DNA of 64,000 nt from Actinobacteria bacterium UBA2184 (GCA_002328745.1 DCVQ01000027.1:21486-85485); one strand, 5' to 3'. Positions 1 to 11,842 are shown, counted from the first letter of the stretch. Translations and numbers: made by a program. The notes: generated by a model from the sequence alone, not told the origin.

Positions 1-1
1 C

Positions 2-499
2 GTCTACCTCGGGAGCGTCGAGGCGACCGATGGCGAAGGACGCGAGGCGCTCGACCGGGCGGGCACGATCCTGGAGTCCTCCCTCGCCGAGTGTCGCGAA
101 CTGGCCGGTGAGATCGCGCCTCCCGGTCTCGAGCACTACGGTCTGGGGGCCGCCCTCGAAGCGCTTTCGGCGCGGGTGAGACGCCGGACCGGAGCACGGG
201 TGGAGATCACGGGAGCGGAGTCCGCGTTCCCGCTTGCGGCGGACGTTCAGCGGGTGGCGTTCCAGGTGATCGCCGAGATCATCGAATCCGCTGTGGCCGA
301 CCGGACCGTCCGGGCGCTCGCGCTCGAGTTCCGGCGCGAAGACGGCGCTCTCGCGGTGGGATTCCACTGGGACGCACGAGGGCTCACGGACTACTTCTCG
401 GTGCAGGAGCGCATCGGTGCGGTCGGCGGTCGTCTGTGCCTGGAGCCGTCGGGCCCGGACTCGCGCCTCACGCTGAGGGTGCCGCTCCCGGCCGCCTGA
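2..499 (+). CDS. Sensor histidine kinase, C-terminal fragment (NarX/DegS/LiaS type)
   Basis: Only the 3' part of the gene is in the window; the frame is open from base 2. The residues EIAPPGLEHYGLGAALEAL match the segment after the phosphoacceptor helix of HisKA_3 kinases, where relatives have a 'LRPPxLxxLGLxxAL' pattern. The rest is a shortened, poorly conserved HATPase region (about 110 residues) ending in a typical 'LTLRVPLP' last strand. A clear DxGxG box is not visible; the corresponding stretch reads WDARGL, so ATP binding may be weakened. Such kinases phosphorylate a LuxR/NarL-type regulator, which would have to lie upstream, outside the window. The next gene, cheA, starts about 150 bases later and is probably a separate unit. 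Confidence 0.7.
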   Translation, partial: VYLGSVEATDGEGREALDRAGTILESSLAECRELAGEIAPPGLEHYGLGAALEALSARVRRRTGARVEITGAESAFPLAADVQRVAFQVIAEIIESAVADRTVRALALEFRREDGALAVGFHWDARGLTDYFSVQERIGAVGGRLCLEPSGPDSRLTLRVPLPAA

Positions 500-570
500 G
501 TCCCGGGCGCGCCTTTCCTTACCACCTCTCGGGGATTCCCTGACGGGGTCGGGGCGTTTTCCGATGCACC

Positions 571-586
571 GCGCCCGGCCGGGCGC
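571..586. repeat. Perfect 16-bp GC palindrome upstream of cheA
   Basis: GCGCCCGGCCGGGCGC is exactly self-complementary. It lies between the preceding kinase gene and the chosen cheA start. It could be an operator or a hairpin in the cheA leader. No T-tract follows, so a terminator role is unlikely. Confidence 0.4.
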
Positions 587-647
587 CGACCATCGTAGCG
601 GGGAGACTCACTGCCGGCGTGCCGGCACCGCACACGATTGGACCCGG

Positions 648-2624
648 ATGTCCGACCGCACAGCCAAGACGAATGCCTCGCAGCCCGGCGTGTTGCTCGA
701 TGCTGCGGCCGAGGCGCTGATCCTTCTCGATACCGGCGACGTCTCGAGCGTGGCCGAGCTCATCGAGCGCGTGGGCGCGGTCGCGTGTGCGTTCGGCGAT
801 ACCCTTCCATCCGATCATCCTGCCGAACGCGCACGTGCCGCAGCCGCCGCCCTCGCCGACGGAGACCTGTCCGCGCTGGCGCCGCTCGAGGCGGCGCTGA
901 TCGCGATCAAGGGCGAGATCGACCGGGCGGCTTCCGGCAAGGGCCGGCCCCGCGCCACGAAGCCCCCTCCGGCGGCCCCGGCCGAACAGGGTGCATCCGC
1001 GGCCGATGCCGCGACCGCGGCGACCGAAGCCGGGGCCATGCCGCTCGCCGGCGACGAGGAGCTGCTCCGTGACTTCGGCGTGCGTGCGGCGGAGCATCTC
1101 GACGATGCGGACGAGCGACTCCTCAGGCTCGACGCCGATCCGACCGACCGAGAGTCCATCGACGCGGTCTTCCGCGCGTTCCATACGATCAAGGGCATGG
1201 CCGGCTTCCTCGCGCTCGACGCAATCTCGCACGTTGCCCACGAGGCCGAGGGGATACTCGCCGCCGTCCGGGCAGAGGGGAACGGTCTCACCGAGCAGGC
1301 GGTGCGCGGCCTGCTCATCTCGGTGGACACCATGCGTATCCTCGTCGCCGAGACGAGCGGCGTGGGTCATACGCGGCCCGACGACGCCCCGGCGACCGGC
1401 ACGGTCCCCGGCGGCGGGAGCGCTTCCGGGGCGCCCGTCCGCTCGGCAACCGGGGGCACGGTGCGCGTTGGAGAGGAGCGGCTGGACGCGCTTCTCGACG
1501 CGATCGGGGAGCTCGTCATCGGTGAGTCGATGGTCTCGGCGTCGGTTCGCGGCGGTGCGAGCGTGGCCGAACTCGGGACGCGCCTCGACCAGCTCGACAA
1601 GATCACGCGCGAGCTGCAGCAGATGGCCACGTCGCTTCGGATGGTGCCGTTGCGGGCGGTGTTCCGGCGCATGGCGCGGCTGGTGCACGACGTGTCGGAC
1701 AAGTCAGGCAAGCGCATCGAGCTGGTCACGACCGGCGAGGACACCGAGCTCGACAAGACCGTGGTCGACCGCATCGAGGACCCGCTCGTCCACGCGCTGC
1801 GAAACGCCATCGACCACGGCGTCGAGACCGCCGAGGAGCGGCGCGCGGCGGGCAAGCCCGAGGTCGCCCGCATCGAGCTTCGCGCGTTCCACTCGGCGGG
1901 ATCCATCCACATCGAAGTCGCCGACGACGGGCGCGGTCTCGACGCCGAGCGCATCCGCGAGCGCGCGGTGACCGCCGGCGCCATCTCCCCCGACGACGCC
2001 CTCGACGGCAGGTCGCTGCTCGACGTGCTGTGCATGCCGGGCTTCTCCACCGCCGAGGTGGTCACCGACGTCTCCGGCCGCGGCGTGGGCATGGACGTGG
2101 TGCGCCGCACCGTCGAGGAACTGCGTGGCCGCCTCGAGGTGGCCAGCGCTCCGGGCCGGGGCACCACGTTCAGCATCCGGCTGCCCGTGACCCTTGCGAT
2201 CATCGACGGCATGGTGCTGCGCGTCGGCGTCGACCGGTTCATCGTCCCGCTGCTCGCCATCGAGCGCTCCATCCGGCCGACCGCCGCGCAGATCACCACG
2301 ATCGCGGGTCGCGGCGAGATGGTCGCCGCCGAGGGCGAGCCGCTGCTCCCGCTGGTGCGCCTGCACCGGCTCTTCAGCATCCCCGACGCCGAAGAGGACC
2401 CGTCCTCGGCCGTTGTGGTGATCGTCAGCGATGGCGGCGTGCGCGCCGGGCTGCTCGCATGCGAGCTGCTCGGCCAGCAGCAGACCGTCATCAAACCGCT
2501 CGGCGACGGGCTTCCGGACATGCCCGGGATCGCCGGCGGTGCCGTCATGCCGGACGGACGCGTGGGGCTGATCCTCGACGCGGCCGGGATCGTGAGATCC
2601 GCCAACGATGGAGGAGGTGAGTGA
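648..2624 (+). CDS. cheA: Chemotaxis histidine kinase CheA
   Basis: CheA autophosphorylates on its HPt histidine and passes phosphate to CheY and CheB, under control of receptor/CheW arrays. An HPt domain carries the phosphoacceptor His at about residue 179 (FHTIKGMAGF). It is followed by the dimerisation helices, the HATPase domain with N-box HALRNAIDHG (about residue 386) and the G-box SGRGVGMDVV, and a CheW-like regulatory domain from about residue 522. About 130 residues precede the HPt domain, more than usual, and contain an Ala-rich linker. I chose the ATG at 648 (MSDRTAKTN) because the 28 codons upstream read like GC-rich non-coding DNA, but no strong ribosome binding site is visible. 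The stop overlaps cheW by 4 bases, so the two are translationally coupled. First gene of a seven-gene chemotaxis operon. Confidence 0.95.
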   Translation: MSDRTAKTNASQPGVLLDAAAEALILLDTGDVSSVAELIERVGAVACAFGDTLPSDHPAERARAAAAALADGDLSALAPLEAALIAIKGEIDRAASGKGRPRATKPPPAAPAEQGASAADAATAATEAGAMPLAGDEELLRDFGVRAAEHLDDADERLLRLDADPTDRESIDAVFRAFHTIKGMAGFLALDAISHVAHEAEGILAAVRAEGNGLTEQAVRGLLISVDTMRILVAETSGVGHTRPDDAPATGTVPGGGSASGAPVRSATGGTVRVGEERLDALLDAIGELVIGESMVSASVRGGASVAELGTRLDQLDKITRELQQMATSLRMVPLRAVFRRMARLVHDVSDKSGKRIELVTTGEDTELDKTVVDRIEDPLVHALRNAIDHGVETAEERRAAGKPEVARIELRAFHSAGSIHIEVADDGRGLDAERIRERAVTAGAISPDDALDGRSLLDVLCMPGFSTAEVVTDVSGRGVGMDVVRRTVEELRGRLEVASAPGRGTTFSIRLPVTLAIIDGMVLRVGVDRFIVPLLAIERSIRPTAAQITTIAGRGEMVAAEGEPLLPLVRLHRLFSIPDAEEDPSSAVVVIVSDGGVRAGLLACELLGQQQTVIKPLGDGLPDMPGIAGGAVMPDGRVGLILDAAGIVRSANDGGGE

Positions 2625-3157
2625 GCGTGATCCAAACGGAGACGGAGACGGGAGCCCTGGCAGGCAAGTACCTGACCTTCGCGCTCGCCGATGAGCACTA
2701 CGGCATCGAGATCCTGCGCGTGCAGGAGATCGTCGGGCTGCTCCCGATCACGCGCGTGCCGCGACTGCCCGATTTCGTGGCGGGTGTGGTGAATCTGAGA
2801 GGCAAGGTCATCCCCGTGGTCGACCTGCGGCAGGCCTTCGGGATGCCCCCGGTCGAGCTCAACGACCGGACGTGCATCGTCATCGTCCGCACGACGCGGT
2901 CTGACGGCCGCACTACCGTCATGGGCGCGCTCGTCGACGAGGTCTCGGAGGTCGCCGACCTGCCGTCGTCCGCGATCGAGGAGACACCCGAGTTCGGCGT
3001 CGGCGTCGATACGTCATTCGTGAAAGCCATCGGACGGCTGGAGGACCGTGTCGTGCTGCTGCTCGATGTGGACCTCGTACTGTCCGGTCAGCAACTGGAG
3101 ATCGTCGAGCGCGCCGCAGCGGCCGCCGAACGAGCGCGTACTGAAGGGGGTTCGTGA
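2621..3157 (+). CDS. cheW: Chemotaxis coupling protein CheW
   Basis: Single CheW/SH3-like domain of 178 residues, which links methyl-accepting receptors to CheA. Diagnostic stretches are [28 protein letters not shown] and [11 protein letters not shown] strong GAGGAGG lies at 2611-2617. The GTG at 2621 overlaps the cheA stop as GTGA; a GTG two codons later (2627) is better spaced from the ribosome binding site and may be the real start. The stop touches the start of the receptor gene downstream. The C-terminal tail is Ala/Glu-rich and probably helical. Confidence 0.95.
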   Translation: MSVIQTETETGALAGKYLTFALADEHYGIEILRVQEIVGLLPITRVPRLPDFVAGVVNLRGKVIPVVDLRQAFGMPPVELNDRTCIVIVRTTRSDGRTTVMGALVDEVSEVADLPSSAIEETPEFGVGVDTSFVKAIGRLEDRVVLLLDVDLVLSGQQLEIVERAAAAAERARTEGGS

Positions 3158-4812
3158 TGATCAAGAACTGGAGTCTTGGGCTCAAACTGGCAGGCGGGTT
3201 CGGCATCGTTGCGCTGCTGCTCGTCATCGTCGGCGGCGCCGCGATGCTCGACATGCGCACGATGAGCGGCCTCGCGGCCGAGATCACCGAGGATGTCGAC
3301 ATCGCCGACAACATCATGGAGGCGAAGTTCGAGGTGGAGAAGCAGCGGCTGCTGCTGATGGAGGTCATCCAGTCGTCGGACGCGGCCGAGATCGAGGCGC
3401 TCGCGAGCGATCTCGAGGATTCGAACAAGGTGTTCGACGAGCTGATCGATGCGGCCGTCGCGTCGCTCGAAGAGGATGCCAGGGGCGATGAGGTGGCCGC
3501 CGATGTGCTCCCGCAGGCGCGCGAGGCGGCAGCGGTGCATGACGACGAGCTCGAACCCGTGATCGCGGAAGCCGTCACGCTCGCGGCGAGCGCCACCACG
3601 GAGGAAGCGCGCGACGCTATCGGGGAGCAGCTCGCGGAGCTGGACGAGACGGCCGACGCAGCGGGCGAGCACATGGTCGGCCTGATGGAGGAAGTCGAGC
3701 TCGGCACGGACACGATGGTGGACAACGCGTCCGTCGCGCTCAAGGCGACCACGTCCCGCGCGCTTGCGCAGTCCATCATCCTGCTCGTGGCCGGCGTTCT
3801 TGTCGCCGCAGGTGCCGCGTGGTTCAACACCCGGGCCATCACCTTGCCGATCAACCGCATCATCGCGGGCCTCACCGCCGGCGCCGAGCAGGTCTCGAGC
3901 GCGAGCAATCAGGTGGCCTCCGCAAGCCAGCAGCTGGCCGAAGGCGCGAGCGAGCAGGCCGCCAACCTCGAGGAGACGTCCTCTTCGCTCGAGGAGATGT
4001 CGGGCATGACGCGTCAGAACGCCGACAACTCCCGTCAGGCGGACGCCATCAGCCGCGAGGCGCAGGGCGCCGCGCAGCGCGGCGTGGACGCGATGAGCCA
4101 GATGTCCGCCGCCATCAAGGGCATCAAGGACAGCTCGGACGCCACCGCACGCGTCATCAAGACGATCGACGAGATCGCCTTCCAGACCAACCTCCTGGCC
4201 CTGAATGCGGCCGTTGAGGCCGCTCGCGCCGGAGACGCCGGCAAGGGCTTCGCCGTCGTGGCCGAAGAGGTCCGCTCGCTCGCGCAGCGCTCGGCAGAGG
4301 CCGCCAAGAACACCGCGGTGCTCATCGAAGGCTCGCAGGCAAGCGCCGAGCAGGGCGTCAACGTGACCGCCGAGGTCCAGAAGACGCTCGAGCAGATCGT
4401 CTCCACCGTCGACCGGGTCACGATGCTCGTGGGCGAGATCGCTGCCGCGAGCCAGGAGCAGGCCCAGGGCATCGACCAGGTGAACATCGCGGTCGCGCAG
4501 ATGGACCGGGTGACGCAGGCCAACGCTGCCAACGCCGAGGAGTCCGCCTCCGCGAGCGAGGAACTCTCGGCCCAGGCTCGCGAGCTCGGCGAGATGGTGA
4601 CGCTGCTCATCAAGACGGTCCGGGGCGCCAACGCCGCGGTCGGCACGGGGTCCGCGCGGGTTGCCGCCAGCCCCTCGGCCGGCACGCTCAACCGTGTTCA
4701 CGCAGCGAGCGCCGGTGCACGCGTGCATGCGGCGGCTGTGGCGCGCAACGCCCGGGCGGTCGACCCCGAAGAGGTCATCCCGCTCGACGATGAGGACCTG
4801 GCCGACTTCTAG
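3157..4812 (+). CDS. Methyl-accepting chemotaxis receptor
   Basis: Class of receptor that senses ligands outside or at the membrane and controls CheA. There is a TM helix near residues 10-28, an all-helical, Glu/Asp-rich sensory region (about residues 30-205, four-helix-bundle type, no Cys), a second TM near 206-224 and a HAMP linker starting [10 protein letters not shown] long cytoplasmic coiled coil follows, with the signalling tip [18 protein letters not shown] near residue 340. The C-terminus ends in an acidic tail, [10 protein letters not shown]; related receptors use such tails to tether CheR/CheB/CheD, so the same is inferred here. Start ATG 3157 overlaps the cheW stop (TGATG), 6 bases after a GAAGGGGG ribosome binding site. 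It sits inside the che operon, so it is probably the dedicated receptor. Confidence 0.93.
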   Translation: MIKNWSLGLKLAGGFGIVALLLVIVGGAAMLDMRTMSGLAAEITEDVDIADNIMEAKFEVEKQRLLLMEVIQSSDAAEIEALASDLEDSNKVFDELIDAAVASLEEDARGDEVAADVLPQAREAAAVHDDELEPVIAEAVTLAASATTEEARDAIGEQLAELDETADAAGEHMVGLMEEVELGTDTMVDNASVALKATTSRALAQSIILLVAGVLVAAGAAWFNTRAITLPINRIIAGLTAGAEQVSSASNQVASASQQLAEGASEQAANLEETSSSLEEMSGMTRQNADNSRQADAISREAQGAAQRGVDAMSQMSAAIKGIKDSSDATARVIKTIDEIAFQTNLLALNAAVEAARAGDAGKGFAVVAEEVRSLAQRSAEAAKNTAVLIEGSQASAEQGVNVTAEVQKTLEQIVSTVDRVTMLVGEIAAASQEQAQGIDQVNIAVAQMDRVTQANAANAEESASASEELSAQARELGEMVTLLIKTVRGANAAVGTGSARVAASPSAGTLNRVHAASAGARVHAAAVARNARAVDPEEVIPLDDEDLADF

Positions 4813-4833
4813 GCCGGTGGAAGCGACGAGACA

Positions 4834-5649
4834 GTGCCTGCGATGATGGACATACGGAAGAAGACGTTCGACCGCCTGGTCGAGATCGTGTACGAGACGA
4901 GCGGCATCTCGCTCGGCCCGCGCAAGCAGGCGCTCGTGTGCGCGCGCGTGAGCAAGCGCATGCGGGTGCTCGGCATCGGCTGCTTCGACGAGTACCTCGC
5001 GTATCTCGAGGAACATCGTGGCGAAGTCGTGGGCCTGCTCGACGCGATCTCGACCAACGTGACGAGCTTCTTCCGCGAGCCGCACCACTTCGACTTCATC
5101 GCCGAAGCTGCGGGGCTGTGGTACGAGTCGGGTCAGCGGCGCTTCAGATTCTGGAGCGCCGCGAGCTCGACCGGCGAGGAGCCGTACTCGCTCGCGATGG
5201 TGGTGAAGGAGGCGCTGCCGTTCCCGGATGTGGACCTGCGCATCCTGGCGACCGACATCTCCACCGAGGCCCTGGCCGTCTGCGAGGACGCCGCCTACGA
5301 TCTCGGCAGGATGGAACCGGTGCCTGCCGCGCTTCGGGACCGCTGGTTCTCGCCGGTACGCGGCACCGCGCAGTCGCTGTGGCAGGCGAAGCCCGCGCTG
5401 CGCGACGCCGTCGTCTTCCGGCGCATGAACCTCTCGACGCCGCCGTTCCCGATGACGGGGCCGCTCGACGCCATCTTCTGTCGCAACGTGATGATCTACT
5501 TCGACGACGTGGTGCGGCGCCGCCTCCTCGAGGAGTGCAACCGGCTGCTCAAGCCCGGTGGGTTCCTCGTCGTGGGACACGCGGAATCGCTTGCGGGCAT
5601 GATCGCCGACTTCAAGTACGTTCGGCCTTCGATCTATCGCAAGGCATGA
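4834..5649 (+). CDS. cheR: Chemotaxis protein methyltransferase CheR
   Basis: Methylates receptor glutamates with S-adenosylmethionine. The N-terminal helical domain (residues 1-75) contains the TNVTSFFREP signature. The catalytic Rossmann domain has WSAASSTGEEPYS (SAM loop), RILATDIS, FCRNVMIYFD and the C-terminal KPGGFLVVGHAES. At 271 residues it is normal for the family. The start is uncertain among GTG 4834, ATG 4843 and ATG 4846; the sequence alignable to CheR begins right after. It lies 21 bases after the receptor gene, and cheD follows after 1 base. Confidence 0.94.
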   Translation: MPAMMDIRKKTFDRLVEIVYETSGISLGPRKQALVCARVSKRMRVLGIGCFDEYLAYLEEHRGEVVGLLDAISTNVTSFFREPHHFDFIAEAAGLWYESGQRRFRFWSAASSTGEEPYSLAMVVKEALPFPDVDLRILATDISTEALAVCEDAAYDLGRMEPVPAALRDRWFSPVRGTAQSLWQAKPALRDAVVFRRMNLSTPPFPMTGPLDAIFCRNVMIYFDDVVRRRLLEECNRLLKPGGFLVVGHAESLAGMIADFKYVRPSIYRKA

Positions 5650-5650
5650 A

Positions 5651-6145
5651 GTGGACGTCGTCGTCGGCATCTCGGAGTACGCGGTGTCGTCCGATCCGGA
5701 CGACACGCTCATCACGTACTCCCTGGGCAGCTGTGTCGGTCTCGTGCTGCACGATCCCGTGGCGGGCATCGGCGGGCTGCTGCACGCGATGATGCCCGTC
5801 TCGACCGCCGATCCCGGGAAGGCCGCGATGACGCCGGCGATGTACGTCGACACCGGTGCCGCCCGCATGCTGCAGGAGATGTTCGACCGGGGCGCGACGC
5901 GGCCGAACCTGTCCGCGTGGGTCGTCGGGGCGGCGAACCAGCTCGATTCCGACAACCTGTTCCGTATCGGCGCGCGCAACCACGCCATCGTGCGCAAGGT
6001 GCTCTGGAAGAACGGGATCCTCATCGCTGACGAGGAGACCGGTGGGTCGATATCGCGAACGGTCACCCTCGAGGTGGGGGACGGTCGCGCGTTCGTGAAG
6101 TCAAGCGGAGGCGTCCGCGAGCTGCGGCCGCCGAGGACGAGATAG
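5651..6145 (+). CDS. cheD: Chemoreceptor glutamine deamidase CheD
   Basis: CheD deamidates receptor glutamines and, in Bacillus and Thermotoga, works together with CheC. The catalytic Cys lies in YSLGSCVGLVL and the catalytic His in GGLLHAMMP; the ARNHAIVRKVLWKNGILI stretch is also typical. GTG start with an AAGG at 5641-5644. The length of 164 residues is normal. Its presence together with the CheX domain in the next gene indicates the Bacillus/Thermotoga-type adaptation system rather than the enterobacterial one. Confidence 0.93.
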   Translation: MDVVVGISEYAVSSDPDDTLITYSLGSCVGLVLHDPVAGIGGLLHAMMPVSTADPGKAAMTPAMYVDTGAARMLQEMFDRGATRPNLSAWVVGAANQLDSDNLFRIGARNHAIVRKVLWKNGILIADEETGGSISRTVTLEVGDGRAFVKSSGGVRELRPPRTR

Positions 6146-6153
6146 GAACGGCG

Positions 6154-8054
<1,901 letters not shown>

Positions 8055-8121
8055 TGCCTCGCGTTCCCCGCGAGCCTGTTACTCTGGAAGGTAGTCTCGC
8101 GCTGATGCGCTAGGAGCGGCC

Positions 8122-9954
8122 ATGGGCCTGAGCGACAAGAAACGCCTCGAGCATCTCGAGTCCATCGTCAATGCGCTCGACGGCGTCGTCTGGGAGTTCG
8201 ACTGGTCGACGGGGGCGTTCACCTGGGTGAGCGCAGGGGCGGAGCGTCTGCTCGGCTATCCGCTCGCCGACTGGCTGGTACCCGGCTTCTGGACCGGGCA
8301 TCTCCATGATGAGGACCGCGACTTCGCGGTCTCGTACTGCATCGCGGCCACGGAAGACGGGCTCGATCACGAATTCGAGTACCGCATGTTCCACGCGGAT
8401 GGCACCATACGGTGGCTGCGGGATGTGGTGTCGGTAGACCCCGTGCTGCGCATGGACGGCCCGCTACGCGGAGTGCTCGTCGACATCACGGCTCAGAAGA
8501 CCGCCGAGGAGTCGGCGCGGCAGTCGCAAGAGGTCTACCAAACGCTCGTGGAGCTCTCCCCGTACGCGATCTTCGTGATCGACGCGGGCGAGCGCTTCGT
8601 GTACGCAAACGACGCGGCGGCAGAGATGCTGTCCGCGCCCGCGCCCGAGGCGCTCCGGGGTATGCGCATCTCGGCGCTCTTCCCCCGCGATGACGAAGGG
8701 GCTGCGGCGCTCGAAGAGGCGCGTACCGCCGCTGCGGCGCTGCTTCGGCACACCCCGGGCGACGCGACTTCCCGCTCGAAGACGACGCGTGCGCCGATCC
8801 TCACGCTCGCCGGCCGCCGGATCGAGATGCAGCGCACGGCGGCCACCATCACCTTCGCAGGCGAGCCGGCGCTGCTCGTGATCGCACGCGACATCACTCG
8901 CGAGCTCGAGGCGGAGCGCGCGCTTCGCGAACAGCACGACTTCCTCGGTCACCTTCTGACGATGCTCGATTCTGGCGTCGTGGTGCTCTCCGGCGAACCA
9001 CCGCTCGTCGTGCAGATCAACGAGCCTGCCGAGCGGCTGCTCGGCTGGGAGCCGGGCGAGCTCGTCGGCGAGAGCGCGCGGGTCCTGTTCAGCGGCGATG
9101 ACGACTGGCGCGACTTCAACGAAAGGCTCCGACACGATGACCTGCCCGTGGGCGGCATCGCGGCTGAGACGCCGATGGCGCGCCAGGACGGCTCGTGTTT
9201 CGATGCCGAGATCGCGGTGCGCCCGCTCGGGATCAGGCCGGGAGAGTACATCGCCATCTTCCGTGACGTGACCGAGAGGCTCGCGATGGAGCGGGAGGAG
9301 CGCGAGCACCAGAAGCGCCTGAGCGCGCTCATGGCCGAGGTGACCGATGCCGAGGACCGGCAGAGACGTCAGCTGGCCGAGGAGCTGCACGATAGGGTAA
9401 GTCAACCGCTCGCCGTCTCGCGCCTGCACCTGGCGGGAGCCGTGAAGGACGACGGGTCCGCTGATCCGGCCGCCATCGAAGCGGCATCCGAGATGCTCGA
9501 AGAAGCGATCAGTCAGGCGCGCGCACTGACCACGGCTCTCTACCCGCCCGTTCTTCGCGAGCTGGGTCTTGGGCCTGCGCTGGGGTGGCTTGCCGAGGAG
9601 CTCGAGCGGACCTACCGGCTGCAGGTGGAGGTGGCCCTGCCCGAGAAGGAGCCACGGCTCGAGGAGGAGGCAGCGTCGGTCCTCTTCCGTACCGCGCGGG
9701 AGCTGCTTGTGAACGTGGCGAAGCACGCGGGCGCCACACAGGCGTGGATGAGCCTCGACGTGGTCGCCGGATCGGTGGTCCTCACGGTCGCTGACAACGG
9801 CCACGGGTTCGAGTCCGGCGCCGAGACGGGCTTCGGCCTGTTCAGCATCCGGGAACGCCTGCCGCACCTCGGCGGCAGCGTCGAGATCGAGAGCGAGCTC
9901 GGTTCGGGCGCACGGATCACGGTGTCGGTGCCCGAGCAGGCTCGGGACGCCTGA
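8122..9954 (+). CDS. PAS-domain sensor histidine kinase (HisKA_3 family), orphan
   Basis: A soluble 610-residue kinase. Three PAS/PAC units occupy about residues 1-120, 135-270 and 275-395 (first PAC: FHADGTIRWLRDVV). A HisKA_3 phosphoacceptor follows at LAEELHDRVSQPL (His about 423), then an HATPase with N-box ELLVNVAKHAGA, G-box DNGHGFE and a closing GFGLFSIRERL. No membrane segment is seen, so it likely senses a cytoplasmic signal such as redox or a small ligand. The ribosome binding site TAGGAGCGG is well placed before ATG 8122. No response regulator lies next to it; its partner must be elsewhere. Confidence 0.9.
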   Translation: MGLSDKKRLEHLESIVNALDGVVWEFDWSTGAFTWVSAGAERLLGYPLADWLVPGFWTGHLHDEDRDFAVSYCIAATEDGLDHEFEYRMFHADGTIRWLRDVVSVDPVLRMDGPLRGVLVDITAQKTAEESARQSQEVYQTLVELSPYAIFVIDAGERFVYANDAAAEMLSAPAPEALRGMRISALFPRDDEGAAALEEARTAAAALLRHTPGDATSRSKTTRAPILTLAGRRIEMQRTAATITFAGEPALLVIARDITRELEAERALREQHDFLGHLLTMLDSGVVVLSGEPPLVVQINEPAERLLGWEPGELVGESARVLFSGDDDWRDFNERLRHDDLPVGGIAAETPMARQDGSCFDAEIAVRPLGIRPGEYIAIFRDVTERLAMEREEREHQKRLSALMAEVTDAEDRQRRQLAEELHDRVSQPLAVSRLHLAGAVKDDGSADPAAIEAASEMLEEAISQARALTTALYPPVLRELGLGPALGWLAEELERTYRLQVEVALPEKEPRLEEEAASVLFRTARELLVNVAKHAGATQAWMSLDVVAGSVVLTVADNGHGFESGAETGFGLFSIRERLPHLGGSVEIESELGSGARITVSVPEQARDA

Positions 9955-9970
9955 CGGGACGCAGCCCGTC

Positions 9971-10273
9971 TCAGTGCCGGATGCGGAAGCCCTGCAGCCC
10001 TCCCGGCGCCTCCCACCGCACCTCGACGCTCTCCACGACCGCGTGAGGCGGACCCTCGTGGCACCAGGCGATGGCGGATTCGACCGCCGCCGCCGGGCCC
10101 TCGAACACGGCCTCGACGCCCTGCGCGGTGTTGCGGACCCAACCGGCCAGACCCCGCGAGCTTGCTTCTCGCGAAGCGCTCGCGCGGAAGTAGACACCCT
10201 GCACGCGACCGCCGATATGCACGCGGGCGCGCACTGTCTCGCTGCCCGAAGGACCGCGCTCCGTCTGTGGCAC
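9971..10273 (-). CDS. acyP: Acylphosphatase
   Basis: Small 100-residue enzyme hydrolysing acyl phosphates such as 1,3-bisphosphoglycerate or carbamoyl phosphate. The family signature is complete: the phosphate loop VQGVYFRA with catalytic Arg, and GWVRNTAQG with catalytic Asn. GTG 10273 with GGGAG upstream is taken as start; the recognisable domain begins about 15 residues later. It is transcribed divergently from the DUF438 gene and convergently with the PAS kinase. Confidence 0.92.
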   Translation of the reverse strand: MPQTERGPSGSETVRARVHIGGRVQGVYFRASASREASSRGLAGWVRNTAQGVEAVFEGPAAAVESAIAWCHEGPPHAVVESVEVRWEAPGGLQGFRIRH

Positions 10274-10338
10274 GATGGCTCCCGCGTCCGAATTGGATAT
10301 CTACTTCCATGTCTACCCGTCAGCGAAGGAGCGCCGCC

Positions 10339-11805
10339 ATGCAGATCACACCGGACACCAGGATCCACGACCTTCTGCAGGAGTACCCGTCGATCAAAGC
10401 ATGGCTGATCGCGTACGCTCCCGCATTCGAGAAGCTCGGCAACCCGGTGGTGTACAACACGGTGGGGCGCGTGGCCACGCTTGAAGCCGCCGCGAAGATG
10501 GGCGACGTCGACGTCGCCGTCTTGATCGACGCGGTCCGCGAGCGGGTGGCTATGGCATCGATCGCCGCCGAGGAGACCGCGGGCGCGGCCCCGCGACTCG
10601 ACGACGACGAGCGGGCCCGCCGCCAGCAGGTCCTGAAGGGCCTCATCCGGGAGCTGCACGCGGGCGCCAGCATCGAGTCGGTCAAGGCGCGCTTCGACGA
10701 GCTCGTGCGCGATATCGATGCGGCCGAGGTGGCGATGATGGAGCAAGCGCTGATCGCGGAGGGCATGCCTGTGAGCGAGGTGCAGCGCCTGTGCGACGTG
10801 CACGTCACCGTCTTCAAGGAGTCGCTTGACGCGGGTGAGGCTGCGCCGGTCGCCGCATCGCATCCGATCGACGCCTACCTGCGCGAGAACGAGGTCGCCT
10901 CGGCCGTCGCCGGTGAGCTGCGGGCGGAGCTGGCCGCACTCGCCGCCGAGCCTGGCGCGCTCGCGCGTATCGCCGATGGGCTCGTGCGCCTCTCGGAGAT
11001 CGCGGTCCACTACCGTCGTAAGGAGATGCAGCTGTTCCCGCTGCTCGAGCATCACGGCATCGAAGGGCCGACCAAGGTGATGTGGGCGCTCGACGACGAC
11101 ATCCTGGCGATGATCGGCCGCGACCGCGAGGCCGCGGAGTCGGGGGACGCGGCTGCCGTCGTGGAGTCGCTGCCCGCAACGCTCACCGCCGTGGACGACA
11201 TGGTGTACAAGGAAGAGAAGATCCTCTTTCCGGCCGCCCTGCAAGCGCTCACGGAGGCCGAGTGGGAGGGGATCGCGGCGGGAGACGGGGAGATCGGCTA
11301 CGCCTGGATCTCCGGCCCCGAGCGTGGGGAGGCGACGGTCGCGGGAGCGCGCGCGGTGGCGGCCGCGGCGGCGGGTGACGCGTCGGCGCTGCCGGCGGGT
11401 GACGCTCCGATCGTCCTTACCACGGGCGCTCTCACAAGAGAACAGGTCGATCTGATGCTCGGCGTGCTTCCCTTCGACTTGAGCTACGTGGATGAGAACG
11501 ACCGGGTGCGGTTCTACTCGGAGGGGGAGCGCATCTTCCCGCGGTCGCCGGCGGTGATCGGGCGCGAGGTCCGCAACTGCCACCCGCCGGCGAGCGTGCA
11601 TAAGGTGGAGGAGATCCTCGCCGCGTTCAAGGCAGGCGAGAAGGATACCGCCGATTTCTGGATCCAGATGCGTGGTGCGTTCCTGCACATCCGCTACTTC
11701 GCGATGCGGGATGCCGACGGCACGTACCGCGGGTGCCTCGAGGTGGTGCAGGACGTCACGCGTATCCGCGCGCTCGAGGGCGAGCGCCGCATCGTCGATT
11801 GGTAG
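10339..11805 (+). CDS. DUF1858-DUF438-hemerythrin-PAS protein
   Basis: A 488-residue multidomain protein. Residues 1-65 are DUF1858-like (TRIHDLLQEYPSIKAWLI), and about 95-165 are the DUF438 helical region (LKGLIRELHAGAS). About 170-310 is a hemerythrin-type four-helix bundle with His/Glu positions (HYRRKEMQLFPLLEHHG, EEKILFPAAL) able to bind a di-iron centre. About 360-488 is a PAS domain. Such proteins occur in anaerobes and are thought to sense O2, NO or redox state; the output here is unknown because no catalytic domain is present. Start ATG 10339 lies 7 bases after AAGGAG. A strong hairpin follows the gene. Confidence 0.85.
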   Translation: MQITPDTRIHDLLQEYPSIKAWLIAYAPAFEKLGNPVVYNTVGRVATLEAAAKMGDVDVAVLIDAVRERVAMASIAAEETAGAAPRLDDDERARRQQVLKGLIRELHAGASIESVKARFDELVRDIDAAEVAMMEQALIAEGMPVSEVQRLCDVHVTVFKESLDAGEAAPVAASHPIDAYLRENEVASAVAGELRAELAALAAEPGALARIADGLVRLSEIAVHYRRKEMQLFPLLEHHGIEGPTKVMWALDDDILAMIGRDREAAESGDAAAVVESLPATLTAVDDMVYKEEKILFPAALQALTEAEWEGIAAGDGEIGYAWISGPERGEATVAGARAVAAAAAGDASALPAGDAPIVLTTGALTREQVDLMLGVLPFDLSYVDENDRVRFYSEGERIFPRSPAVIGREVRNCHPPASVHKVEEILAAFKAGEKDTADFWIQMRGAFLHIRYFAMRDADGTYRGCLEVVQDVTRIRALEGERRIVDW

Positions 11806-11842
11806 GCGCCGGGGTGTCGAGGCGCGCGCCCGGCCCGAAGAA

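Noticed and set aside
9800..9815. tRNA T-loop-like GGGTTCGAGTCC
   Set aside because: It lies within the HATPase coding region of the PAS kinase, with no cloverleaf around it.
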